NCBI GenBank assembly: GCA_949316495.1
Contig: OX439012.1
Coordinates: 32,073,927 to 32,137,926, forward strand
Length of the DNA stretch: 64,000 nt
Origin: Amphiduros pacificus
Lineage: Eukaryota; Annelida; Polychaeta; Phyllodocida; Hesionidae
Reading direction: 5' to 3'
In this document: in pieces, positions 10,743 through 23,524 of the stretch
How the letters are laid out: each line of letters opens with the position of its first letter
How positions within the stretch are numbered: position 1 is the stretch's first letter
Notes under the pieces: generated by a model
What the model was told of the DNA's origin: nothing
Database searches by the model: none
Seen by the model: only the letters and a program-made list of their open reading frames with translations
Made by a program: the position numbers and the translations under genes

Positions 10743-13700
10743 ATGGCTGCTCCTACGGTCCTAGCAGGTATGTCATTCTTCTCCAAATATTTTATTTAAA
10801 ACGTTTTTAATTGCAATTCTGCATTGCACTTCGCTTCAAATATTTTAAAACAATGGTGGTGCTAATTCACTTATATATGATATCTTGAAAAAATATATAT
10901 GGCACATATCTTTATATACATTAAATTGTATACACAAAAAGAATGATATGTCTCTCACTAGTGTTCAATCTGTAGTCTTAGAAGATGTTGGATATTAAGA
11001 AAATTAAGTCACATTACTATATATGCATTATATTGTACCTTCTTTATTCTCAATCATGTAACATCATATCTAGACAATGATGATACTTCAATAGCATGAT
11101 ACAAACAATTTATCTTCATAATATTCCATCTGTTCTCTGACAAGATGTTGTATCTTAAGATTAAGTCTAAGTGCATTAAATATTAACTGAAACATTGTGA
11201 TTCAGATAACGTCATAGTTAAATAACACTGATACTTTAATAGCATGATAACAGAAAATGAAAGAGGTTGTATCTTTAGAAAATTAAGTTACATATGCATT
11301 AAATTGTACCTGATATATAAATCATATCTAAATAATGACCTAAATAATAATGATATTTTAATTGAATGAAATAACAAAATGTCTCTTAGTGGTATTCCAT
11401 TTGTACTTTTTTCATAAGATATTGTGAATGTTTGTTTTTGTTTTATACAGGCCTATTGGTGGTGTTGCTACCTGCGTGTTTATGTCAGAATGCCTGCTCC
11501 CCAGACAAGCTCTCTGATGCCAACACCCTGGCTGTCTGCCTCTCAACCCTCAAAACAGGTACCCATTATCCAATGTTAATATATAGAGTATCATTTTGAC
11601 TAACATGACAAGAAATTAGGATGCACATGTAAAGTAAACTACTTCAGAAACTGAGAACTGGTGAAATAGTTGAAATAGCTCAATTGAGCGAAATAACTTA
11701 ATTGGTAGAGTGTTCACCTTGAGACTCAGGGATTCCCGGTTCGAATCCCGGCTAGTTACTATCAATCGCAATGAGCAGATATTGTCGGAGATAAGCGTTA
11801 TATACTACTCTCTTTGTTTGGTGCCACTAACACAGATTATAGAGAAAGATACCTGTACCATAGTTGGTTATAGCAATCCAGAAAGGCAGGTTGTGGCTTT
11901 TAATCCAATTACCAAAGTTGGTTACATCTAGATTGATTAAAGATGTTAGAGAGTCGACCTGATTTCCTATGGTCTGAAAAACTCACCTTCACATTTAACA
12001 TTAATATGTTAAACATAGAATGTTTATATATTAATTAAATTGACTATCAAAATTGACTTTTATTTCTTCAGAGTAATTCAGGTGACTATTATTGTGTTAT
12101 CAATACCATATCCAGTGTGTTAAAGCTTTCATGAAATCACATGAGCAATTTTACAAAGGGTTGGGGTATGTTCAGAATAAAATGTGGTCATGAGACGATG
12201 TTACAAACTATCCCACAGAAATCAACTAAAATACACCTGTCATTATCCTTGTGCAGTAACCTTGTGGTCTGAAAGGGCGTTGGTCCTGAACCAATAGACA
12301 AAAACTAATGGATGGACATTCCTTTGAACCTTTATTAATCATCGAATATTAATCGTCGAAATAGACTTGAAATCCACTGTTTCTACTTTAAAGCCATGTG
12401 AAGTAAAAATGATACCCGTTCAATATTTACAGAATTAGCAGGATATTCACGCACTCAGCAAACCTGCATTTGTCCGAGTTTTATATTGAGTTATACGGTG
12501 ATGTTGTTAACGTCACCACTTTTGACGTCATTTAACAGTAACACAATCATTCGTTTTGAAAGGCAGTGGGAATGCAAGATGACGTGTGAGGCACAACATT
12601 CAGCTCAAGTGCAATTAGTACAGCAAGGTTTGATTAATGTTTTACTTTTCAACTGCCGGTTTCGGGCAGTTGCCGGTCACTGTAGTTGCCGGAAATCAAG
12701 TTATACTGGAATCGTGAGTTAAATTGGATGGACAGTGCGTGGTGTGTCTGGAAACAGTGGATTTCAAGTCTATTTTGACTGTGAATATGGTAATAGAATC
12801 CAAATCATTACCAAAATGTCGCAATCTGGAGGTGACCCATTGTTACCCTTACAAAATAGATGTTTACATCACTGATCAGCTCAGTAAAGTTCGTTGACCA
12901 AGCAAATATGAATGACTTTTTCAAAAGATTTATATATTTTCAAATGGCACATACATTTATGTAGAGAAATATGATGTGGAATAACATGTAATCACAAGTT
13001 AAAGATGAGAGCGTCATTCACTACATTGTGAAAGTCACGACTTGTTTCAAATGAATTATTCATATCATTCATTCCTCTCATTCCATTAATGCCCTTCATT
13101 TCATCCATTAATTCTTTTGTTTATTCATTAATTGATGTCACTGCCTCATTCACTCATTCCTTATTGTATCTCAGCTGCCACGGCCGCGTCTCCGACCTTT
13201 GTACCGTCCTCCACTGTTCTACAGTTCTACCTGGACGTCAAGTTTTCTAATGAAGCCTTCAAACTCTACGATGTCTGCTGTCAAGACTTTGTCATACCGT
13301 GAGTAAAATATCAATATAGAAATTAAACAACACCAAAAACACCATTTTGCTTCAAAGTTGAAAATTTAAAATAGTCTTGATAAAGATTGGAATCAGCAAT
13401 ATAGTGGAAGGGTAGAGATAGACAGAGATAGACAGAGATAGACAGAGATAGGTTACCAGTATAATAGCCAAATGTGCTGAAAGGGTACTGCAATGGCAGA
13501 GATAGGTTACCAGTATTATGATCAAGTATGCAGGAAGGTTACTGTAATGGTGGAGAAAGGTTACCAGTATTATAGTCAAGTATGCAGGAAGGTTACTGCA
13601 ATGGCAGAGATAGGTTACCAGTATTATGATCAAGTATGCAGGAAGGTTACTGTAATGGTGGAGAAAGGTTACCAGTATTATAGTCAAGTATGCAGGAAGG

Positions 13701-16700
13701 GTACTGCAATGACAGAGATAGGTTACCAGTATTATGATCAAGTATGCAGGAAGGTTACTGTAATGGTGGAGAAAGGTTACCAGTATTATAGTCAAGTATG
13801 CAGGAAGGTTACTGTAATGGTGGAGAAAGGTAATCAGTATTATAGTCAAGTATGCAGGAAGGTTACTGTAATGGTGGAGAAAGGTTACCAGTATTATAGT
13901 CAAGTATGCAGGAAGGTTACTGTAATGGTGGAGAAAGGTTACCAGTATTATAGTCAAGTATGCAGGAAGGTTACTGTAATGGTAGATAAAGGTTACCAGT
14001 ATTATAGTCAAGTATGCAGGAAGGTTACTGTAATGGTAGAGAAAGGTTACCAGTATTATAGTCAAGTATGCAGGAAGGTTACTGTAATGGTGGAGAAAGG
14101 TAACCAGTATTATAGTCAAGTATGCAGGGAGGTTACTGTAATGGTGGAGAAAGGTTACCAGTATTATAGTCAAGTATGCAGGAAGGTTACTGTAATGGTG
14201 GAGAAAGGTTACCAGTATTATAGTCAAGTATGCAGGAAGGTAACTGTAATGGTGGAGAAAGGTTACCAGTATTATAGTCAAGTATGCAGGAAGGTTACTG
14301 TAATGGTGGAGAAAGGTTACCAGTATTATAGTCAAGTGTGCTGGAAGGTAACTGTAATGGTGGAGAAAGGTTACCAGTATTATAGTCAAGTATGCAGGAA
14401 GGTTACTGTAATGGTAGATAAAGGTTACCAGTATTATAGTCAAGTATGCAGGAAGGTTACTGTAATGGTAGAGAAAGGTTACCAGTATTATAGTCAAGTA
14501 TGCAGGAAGGTTACTGTAATGGTGGAGAAAGGTAACCAGTATTATAGTCAAGTATGCAGGGAGGTTACTGTAATGGTGGAGAAAGGTTACCAGTATTATA
14601 GTCAAGTATGCAGGAAGGATACTGTAATGGTAGAGATAGGGAAAGATAGATTACTAGTATTATAGTCAAGTATGCAGGAAGGTTACTGTAATGGTGGAGA
14701 AAGGTTACCAGTATTATAGTCAAGTATGCAGGAAGGTTACTGTAATGGTGGAGAAAGGTTACCAGTATTATAGTCAAGTATGCAGGAAGGTAACTGTAAT
14801 GGTGGAGAAAGGTTACCAGTATTATAGTCAAGTATGCAGGAAGGTTACTGTAATGGTGGAGAAAGGTTACCAGTATTATAGTCAAGTGTGCTGGAAGGTA
14901 ACTGTAATGGTGGAGAAAGGTTACCAGTATTATAGTCAAGTATGCAGGAAGGTTACTGTAATGGTGGAGAAAGGTTACCAGTATTATAGTCAAGTATGCA
15001 GGAAGGATACTGTAATGGTAGAGATAGGGAAAGATAGATTACTAGTATTATAGTCAAGTATGCAGGAAGGATACTGTAATGGTAGAGATAGGGAAAGATA
15101 GATTACTAGTATTATAGTCAAGTATGCAGGAAGGTAACTGTAATGGTGGAGAAAGGTTACCAGTATTATAGTCAAGTATGCAGGAAGGTGACTGTAATGG
15201 TGGAGAAAGGTTACCAGTATTATAGTCAAGTATGCAGGAAGGATACTGTAATGGTGGAGAAAGGTTACCAGTATTATAGTCAAGTATGCAGGAAGGTTAC
15301 TGTAATGGTGGAGAAAGGTTACCAGTATTATAGTCAAGTATGCAGGAAGGTTACTGTAATGGTGGAGAAAGGTTACCAGTATTATAGTCAAGTATGCAGG
15401 AAGGTTACTGTAATGGTGGAGAAAGGTTACCAGTATTATAACCAGGTAGGCAGGAAGGATACTGTAATGGTAGAGATAGGTAGAGATAGCTAAAGATATG
15501 TTACTAGTATTATAATCAAGTGTGCTGGAAGGGTATTACAGTGGTAAAGATAGATCAAAATCACTTGCTATAGGTTACTTGTTCTCTAATCTAATTGTAC
15601 ATTATTATATATCTAGGTCAAGCAACATTCGTTTGAATCCATTGGATAACATCAAGTATCCAAACTATGCCATGATGAATCCCCCAGATATTGACTTCTG
15701 GACAGCTGGTGGTTTTGAAATAAGTAAGTTATAGATAATCATAAGTCATGAGTTATCTAACCTGATCATCATTAAGTCAATGAACGAGAAAGATTTCTTT
15801 GAAAAAAAAAGTCTTTGACAGCTACCATTCAAGGAAAAAAAACATACTCATTCTGAATGAAGTGTATCATATTTCTCTGTCTGGTTACCATAAGTGTTTA
15901 AGATTTTTTGTTTAAAATGAAATTATTCAAATCAAAAATAGAATTTGCTTTTTCAGTAGAATAATCTTTGTGTTATGTTATCAAGGGTGTGATGCGTCTG
16001 AGATAGTGGTGTTGCCTTACAGAGGGGAATTAAAATATCATAATACCTCATTAACATCCCATAATTACCCCATTCTCTCATGCTTGGTCGCTTACAATAT
16101 TACAAAATGACAAAATTAAATTCACTATTTTTAACCTCCTCTGCAAAAACCGGAACGGAGTAGTTATGAATCCTGTTATTTTGGTACAGCTCACTTCTCT
16201 GAAATATCTGAATAAAGAACATCTAAATAATTATCTGAAAAGAAAATTCTGACCTTTTTTCTGAAAGATCAAGATATTATGACATGACAAATGCAACATT
16301 CATAGTCCATAAACTCACTCATGTATTGAATGCCATTTTCATATGAATATTAAACATTTTTCCTTGAAATGTTTCATCTCCGCATGTTAAAACTTCATAA
16401 AAAGATTTACGTTTATTTTAATGTAGATGACGACCACATGTACACCTATGGATTGTTTGACATCTCCGGGGGAGCGAACATCGGCACCCCACAGCGTCCT
16501 GTACTACACTGGCTGGTTACTAACGCCAAGGGATTCAAAACGATAGAGTACGGCGGCGAGGGCAAAGGCGGCGGGAGAAGAAAAAGACATGTGATGGAAG
16601 GATGGGGGAATTACGGCGACACCGTGCAATCGTTAGACCACATTTTATCGCACAATAATCAAATATTATAGCACTAAATGTCTGTCTTTATACTTTGCTG

Positions 16701-18579
16701 TCTTGATATTCCAGAAAATCTTTTTTACAAAAGGTTAAGACACATACAAAAATACAGTGCATGGCGCTGGTCGTCCTAATTTGAATTTCCTGCAATAATC
16801 TGTATTTCAATATATTTCTCATTTAATGCATATTCTCCATATAGTTCACCAATCACATTGAGGCGACAATTAAATGGTTACCTAACCTATCAAAGCAATA
16901 TTACTTAACGAATTTATTAATTCTGATTTCTCTTGGTCAGATACAACGTCCCAGGCGGATATCACACCTACATGTTTCTATGGTTCAATCAGACACAGAC
17001 CTCAAAGATCAAGATCAACATCTACGACTACGTAGAGAACTGCAAATACCCATACTCAAAAATGTAAGTCTACAAGAAGAATCATTGCCCTCAAAAAGCG
17101 CTTAGTATTTACATGTGGTATGTTTGAATATCGAATATAAAAACATAATCATGTATCGGACATAATAATGACATAATCATGATCCTAATGATAACATAAT
17201 TATTATGATAATGAAATCATTGTCATGAAGATAATGACATAATCGTGATGATAATGATTACATAATCATGATGATAATGATCATGATGATAATGATAACA
17301 TAATAATGATGATTATGATACCATGATATCATCATGATATCATGATGAAGACATAATCATGAAAATAATGACATAAGCATGATGATAATAATAGCCTAAT
17401 CATGATGAAAATGACATAATAATGATGATAGTAATAGAATAATCATGATGATAATGACGTTATCATGATAATGACATAATCATGATGATAATACTAGGTG
17501 TTTTATGAGCTTTGATTATTTTAAGCCATAGTCTCAAAAGGCATGAATATTGGTGTTCTGTCATTGAAATTTGATATGTATAATAATTCAATTAAAGATT
17601 GCAGGGCTAGATCATATCGACAGGTTCCAAATTTGGGGGGGGGGGGGGGGTCAAAAACGGTGTTCCAAAACCCTGGTTACATTTTACCATTATTATTCTT
17701 GTTTTTTTTTGTTTTTGTTTTTTGCTTTTGTTGTTTCTCCTCTTTCAAAGACAACTCTCGTCTTCATATTTCTAAGGAAATTTGCATTGGCATATGAAAC
17801 CTTTGTGGTTGGGTAGGGACACTTGATGGATGGAGACAGTGACACGGATTTATCACTCCCTATATATTGAACTCAATCAATCACAGCTTAACTTATCGTT
17901 ATACATCCATTTAGCTGTCAGTTTATATGATGATCCTGAGAAGGATATCTGCCCTCCAATGGCAAAAGGCAGTCAATGACAAAAAGCAGTTTTGTTATTT
18001 CATATTTTCAATGGTCTGACTACCTGCCTTCATCTCACTGAGGGTATTATATGTTATGAGATAAATCATCAGTAAAACGCAGTTATGAGGTTTCCTTAAT
18101 ATGAAATAAATTGGCAAAAAGAAGTTCCACAAGCAATTTTTTTACCCAAAATGATGGTCATATCTGGTTTTTGGGATAGGAGGCCATATATTGTACTCGT
18201 CCGTTAAGACAAAACAAGGAATATCCCTGAAATGATTTAAATTGTGATCATTTCATGGAACTATTTCTTTTGCAGATGCTACTTTGACCTACAGAAGCTG
18301 ATCACAGACAAAGGGCTGGTTGTCATGGGAACGTCCTGGGTAACGGGTGAGAACAATGGGTACATGGGTTACGTTCTGCATGAGAAGTACAAGCTGAGCG
18401 AGCAGGAGGCGTGTTTAACCACATTCCCTAACCTCGTCTCCAACATGTACACCAACAATGGCATCAACGTCTCCTTCACACCAGAGGGCGATGTCATCTG
18501 CGCCGGAACGAGGCTCCAGGTGTGGCAGACATATTGTATTCTGGCGTTCGTCTTTATGTTCAACTTGCTTAGAAATTAA
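10743..18579 (+). CDS. Secreted PEBP-like protein, seven exons
   Basis: Proposed coding exons are 10743-10767, 11451-11558, 13175-13298, 15617-15723, 16427-16631, 16941-17063 and 18276-18579. All junctions are GT-AG, the phases run 1,1,2,1,2,2, and the total is 996 bases (331 residues). The protein starts MAAPTVLAGLLVVLLPACLC, a signal peptide. The phosphatidylethanolamine-binding protein fold is suggested by PVLHWLVTNAKG (about 146-157), equivalent to the family's HWLVVNI segment, and by YNVPGGYHTYMFLWF (about 191-205), equivalent to the GxHRY segment. Cysteines are plentiful, as in an extracellular protein. The C-terminus (TYCILAFVFMFNLLRN) is hydrophobic and could be a GPI signal or a membrane anchor. 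Known PEBPs bind lipids or inhibit kinases and proteases; the ligand here is unknown. The exon 5 donor (GTTAGA) is weak; reading through it gives a stop at about 16670. Confidence 0.85.
11676..11765 (+). repeat. tRNA-like SINE head in intron 2
   Basis: Pol III box A-like TAATTGGTAGAGTG and box B GGTTCGAATCCCGG are spaced as in a tRNA. The acceptor stem does not pair well, so this is a tRNA-derived SINE or pseudo-tRNA and not a working tRNA. Confidence 0.55.
12355..12779. mobile_element. Foldback/MITE-like element in intron 2
   Basis: A 425-bp segment with near-perfect terminal inverted repeats of about 29 bp. The left end reads GTCGAAATAGACTTGAAATC; the right end is its complement, finishing AAGTCTATTTTGAC. 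No transposase frame is present. No clear target duplication is read. About 45 bp inside the right end also occurs, inverted, at 1189-1232. Confidence 0.7.
13390..15550. repeat. 54-bp minisatellite in intron 3 (about 39 copies)
   Basis: Tandem units of 54 bp, such as ATGGTGGAGAAAGGTTACCA and onward, start about 90 bases after the exon 3 donor and end about 65 bases before exon 4. Because 54 is divisible by three and the unit lacks stops in some frames, long open frames appear on both strands. These are array artefacts. Some units carry an AGAGATAGGGAAAGATAG variant, and multi-unit blocks repeat, indicating higher-order duplication. Confidence 0.95.
17120..17500. repeat. Degenerate ATGATAATG-rich tract in intron 6
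   Basis: An irregular array of CATAATCATGATGATAATGA-like phrases begins about 60 bases after the exon 6 donor. No coding content. Confidence 0.85.
17951..18128 (-). repeat. Dispersed repeat, copy 2 (intron 6)
   Basis: The reverse complement of this stretch matches 121-247: it starts GGAACTTCTTTTTGCCAA and ends TTGCCATTGGAGGGC. The centre is longer and diverged. Confidence 0.5.
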
Positions 18580-18694
18580 ATACCTATTTATTCAGCAAAA
18601 CAAAAATATATTCCAAGATAATCTCCACTGCTGGAACTTGTTTTATTTTATATATTGTTTTAACGATTCATTAGTTTATTAAATCAGTTTCTAA

Positions 18695-18700
18695 AATAAA
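18695..18700 (+). terminator. Candidate polyadenylation signal of the PEBP-like gene
   Basis: AATAAA about 116 bases after the stop codon. Further AATAAA motifs follow within 150 bases, so the site actually used is uncertain. Confidence 0.45.
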
Positions 18701-19431
18701 TTGAACAAATCAATGGACTGATAAAAGCAAGTAGTTTTCACGAATATATTACACATTCTATAAAAATGATTTAACACAACATCGAATAAATAAGAGTTGC
18801 ATTACAAACAATGTACTATAATTATATAAAAAATAAACAAACATATCTTGAACATAACTCGGTGACTTATTACTCTTTGCTCTCTTTGACAATATTTTGA
18901 TAAATTGAAGAATAACTGATACTCAACTACCTAATGTACCACAGAAATTTGGGACACTTCACTATGCAAATAAACCATATTTTGTCACTGGCCTTTGATT
19001 GCAGCTTTATCCCCTTTCAACAAGTAATGTTTCATGCCATATGACTGTTTTAATTTATTTCTGTTTTTTTTTTCAATTCGGCATTGATGTTTCACTGTTC
19101 AAACGCGTGGACTCACACGTAAAAGGCGTGATATCAAATGTCATTATGCACAGCTACAATTTCTAATGAATCCCTTGAGAGAGAAAGGAATCGTGTTCCA
19201 TGTTTTTGAGTAATTAAAATTGCTAAAATATTGTGTTCATTTGTATGTCTATATATCTACTTCTTGAAGGTCAATCATATACAGATTTATGAAGACAAAG
19301 TTTGCAGTTAAAAAATAAAACTGTTCAGATACTTTAACAAAACAGCAGAGCCTCTTTACTCAATTAAAGAATAAAACTCCAAACAATGCATGAAACATAT
19401 TGCCTTATTAATAGAACTGATCTAATAGATT

Positions 19432-19780
19432 CAAAGACCAGTCTGAGATCAGAGATATAATGACAAAGACCAGTCTGAGATCAGAGATGTGATGACAAAG
19501 ACCAGTCTGAGATCAGAGATGTAAAGACAAAGACCAGTCTGAGATCAGAGATATAATGACAAAGACCAGTCTGAGATCAGAGATGTGATGACAAAGACCA
19601 GTCTGAGATCAGAGATGTAAAGAGAAAGACCAGTCTGAGATCAGATATATAATGACAAAGACTAGTCTGGGATCAGAGATGTAATGATAAAGACCGGTCT
19701 GAGATCAGAGATATAATGGCAAAGACCGGTCTGAGATCAGAGATATAATGGCAAAGAACAGTCTGAAATCAGAGATAATG
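19432..19780. repeat. 32-bp minisatellite (about 11 copies)
   Basis: The unit ACAAAGACCAGTCTGAGATC plus AGAGATATAATG is repeated with few changes. Intergenic. Confidence 0.93.
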
Positions 19781-19859
19781 ATTCATAAATAAAGTGAGAT
19801 AAAATCTACTTATAAGTAAGAGCAGTTTTGTTTGAACTTGAAATTAAGCTTTTATATAA

Positions 19860-21330
19860 TGAAAGACGCATTCACCGTATGACCTTGTTGTTTGTATTTT
19901 ATTATAAAATGGAAGGCCAACTGAAGGATGCATTCACCATGTGACCATGTCTATATCATATTATAAAATGGAAGGCCAACTGAAGGATGCATTCACCATG
20001 TGACCATGTCTATATCATATTATAAAATGGAAGGCCAACTGAAGGATGCATTCACCATGTGACAATGTCTATATCATATTATAAAATGGAAGGCCAACAT
20101 AAGGATGCATTAACCATGTGACCATATCTATATCTTATTATAAAATGGAAGGCCAACACAAGGATGCATTCACCATGTGACCATGTCTATATCATATTAT
20201 AAAATGGAAGGCCAACACAAGGATGCATTCACCATGTGACCATGTCTATATCTTATTATAAAATGGAAGGCCAACACAAGGATGCATTCACCATGTGACC
20301 ATGTCTATATCATATTATAAAATGGAAGGCCAACACAAGGATGCATTCACCATGTGACAATGTCTATATCATATTATAAAATGGAAGGCCAACACAAGGA
20401 TGCATTCACCATGTGACCATGTCTATATCATATTATAAAATGGAAGGCCAACACAAGGATGCATTCACCATGTGACCATGTCTATATCATATTATAAAAT
20501 GGAAGGCCAACACAAGGATGCATTCACCATGTGACCATGTCTATATCATATTATAAAATGGAAGGCCAACACAAGGATGCATTCACCATGTGACAATGTC
20601 TATATCATATTATGAAATGGAAGGCCAACACAAGGATGCATTCACCATGTGACCATGTCTATATCATATTATAAAATGGAAGGCCAACACAAGGATGCAT
20701 TCACCATGTGACCATGTCTATATCATATTATAAAATGGAAGCCCAACACAAGGATGCATTCACCATGTGACCATATCTATATCATATTATAAAATGGAAG
20801 GCCAACTGAAGGATGCATTCACCATGTGACCATGTCTATATCATATTATAAAATGGAAGGCCAACTGAAGGATGCATTCACCATGTGACCATGTCTATAT
20901 CATATTATAAAATGGAAGGCCAACACAAGGATGCATTCACCATGTGACCATGTCTATATCATATTATAAAATGGAAGGCCAACTGAAGGATGCATTCACC
21001 ATGTGACCATGTCTATATCATATTATAAAATGGAAGGCCAACACAAGGATGCATTCACCATGTGACCATATCTATATCTTATTATAAAATGGAAGGCCAA
21101 CACAAGGATGCATTCACCATGTGACCATGTCTATATCATATTATAAAATGGAAGGCCAACACAAGGATGCATTCACCATGTGACCATGTCTATATCATAT
21201 TATAAAATGGAAGGCCAACACAAGGATGCATTCACCATGTGACCATGTCTATATCATATTATAAAATGGAAGGCCAACACAAGGATGCATTCACCATGTG
21301 ACCATGTCTATATCATATTATAAAATGAAG
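19860..21330. repeat. 59-bp minisatellite (about 24 copies)
   Basis: The unit contains GGATGCATTCACCATGTGAC and ATATTATAAAATGGAAGGCC. The period is exactly 59 where measured (20221 to 20280). Units end in CACA or CTGA variants, and these variants occur in runs. The first unit is diverged, which suggests growth from one flank. Confidence 0.95.
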
Positions 21331-23364
21331 GGGAATCATGGATAATGATGCGTCCATCATGTTGTCATGTTTATCTCTCATTTATGACCACCTTCATTTA
21401 TATCTTACAAACATTCAAAGAGCAGTTAGTGAAATATTCAAGTGATAAGCTATTTCAACAAATTGTCTTCAGTCAAATGTAGCCACACTGTAGCACAGAG
21501 AATATCTCTCCTATTCCACGTCTGTGGTTCTTGGGCAGTGATCGTACAATCACCCCACTTTAATGACATCTAATTGTATTGCGTCCATGACATGGAGGTT
21601 TTGTTCCGGGATGTCAGAAGGCAATATCTCTGCTCTGAGAGTGCGTGTGAAGTGAGAGAATGACAGGACAGACCTCCCGTGCCATGAAAACCTGATTTAT
21701 CGTCTCAATACACTTGAGATTAGTGTGAATGGACTTTTCATTACACTTCGATTTGTCTCCAATATGAATGAGTGCTAGGCCTCATTTATGTGGCTGCAGG
21801 ATCATAATGTGACCGCTTCACACCCTCGCTTCTTTCAAACACAAATACGCCACTTCCGGTTGGGACTATTTTTGGTTTTGAGTAACATGGAGATGGCCAT
21901 GCAACTTCATGCACATTCCATACCTTGTGTTGTACGTGGCGCACAGTTGAATGACTTCACCTCAATTCTAAACTGGCCTCATTTGAGATCATTATCATAT
22001 TTATAAAGTGCTGGGGGTTTTACCACCCGAAATAGAACTTGATTATTGATAGCGAAAATCTACAATTACTGGGTTGGTGGGTTTTATGGCTAATTTTGAA
22101 TACAGATTTCTATTTCGGTCCTTTCTATGGACATCATTTGTTTCCTCGCTCATCACGGTATCACAAAGTTATTGATATTGCCTCTAATGATATAATGATG
22201 ATTTCTCTTTTACAATGAAGGTATATACCAATAAAATGTGATAACTCATTTGAAGGGCCCCCCGACCATACAAATATTACATCTAATCACCAACCATACA
22301 ATGAGCTCGTACTCTTATGACTATTTCTAGACTAAAACATGTGCAGGGAGGGCCATGAAGTTAAATTCTAAATTGGTTTTGTTTTCGTTTTTCTGTCTTA
22401 TTCAAATTTATTAAAATGAAACACAGGCTGTATCTGATATACCTTTTGGGGAAATGCATATTTATTGTGATTGGACACTCGATAGTTTATCTGCAAACAC
22501 AATTTAGGATTAATTAGAAATAACAATATTTGTTTTCTTTATTCTTACTAAAAATGAATTCCTTCTAAAATAAATTCCTTTTTATAGTTCAATGTTCGAA
22601 TGCAAAGCTATTCTTTGCCTTAAATTTAAAAAACATACTTTTCTGGTACAGTACATTTGATATTAGTTATAAATATTTATTTCCTAGACGCATTCAAAAG
22701 AAGCATAACTTTTATATTTTGCTGTTTTGGTGATAAACAAATTGTCTTGATATAATAAGAGCCAGGATTAGTAGGAAGCTCACTCTATTAATTCATTTGC
22801 AAAGCTACATACACAAACACATGAATATTTTGTATTGTGTGTCTTAGGTATAATATATAATACAAACGGTTAAGATTCTTAATACGTTTATGAGACTGGT
22901 ACATTTCTACATGTGGTCATTAATATAAATATTAACTCGAATGCTATCCAAAACACTTTGTGTTTGTGAAATTCTAAAATCTGAATATTCGCCTTACTAG
23001 TTTTCCCACCTTGCCATCAACAAATGTCATACTTGGAAAGCATTCTGCGCATGCTTGACACCCTCCACAATGCGCATGCGTCGTAATATCGCATCTGATT
23101 GCCTCCCACGCAGTAATTACCGATAACTTTGAAAGCTTCTGATATTCCACAAGTCACATCATATTAATGCCTGAAACAAAGGTGTCAAAAGAAATCTGTT
23201 CACTGATTAAAACAGATAAATCGTTTTGTTGGGAATTACATTAATATTTTATCAACAGTGATTATAAGCCATTGACTGCAATATGTTTTCCTTGTAAATC
23301 AAAACACAATAAAAAACATTTGATAGCAGTGGAAGAGGTTCGTTGATACAACAAGGAATAGACA
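21331..23364. other. Intergenic, no gene seen
   Basis: AT-rich sequence upstream of the second + strand gene. Frames are short and lack splice context. Confidence 0.5.
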
Positions 23365-23378
23365 ATGTGGATTAAACT
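23365..23378 (+). CDS. First coding exon of the EQDYQGR-repeat secreted protein gene
   Basis: ATG TGG ATT AAA CT followed by GTAAGT, a strong donor, phase 2. Joined to the next exon it gives a hydrophobic leader (MWIKLTLELLVRCCYVVL, then QLTITLS, ending near VNA), which is a credible signal peptide. The start was chosen because it supplies the only in-frame ATG that makes the exon 2 leader complete. Confidence 0.6.
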
Positions 23379-23524
23379 GTAAGTTATTCAATTTTTCTTC
23401 TCAACTTTATTTGGATCAATTGTTGTTTTTACACTGAGTGTCACCACAAGTATCTTTTCAATGATCGGTAATTATCTACAGTAGATAAGGACATTGAATT
23501 GAGACAATCATTTTAAATTATGGG

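Noticed and set aside
11686-11760. Possible tRNA gene
   Set aside because: Box A and box B are present, but the acceptor and anticodon stems do not pair well; it is more likely a SINE head.
13352-15493. Long open frames on both strands
   Set aside because: They arise from a 54-bp tandem unit divisible by three, inside an intron between confirmed exons.
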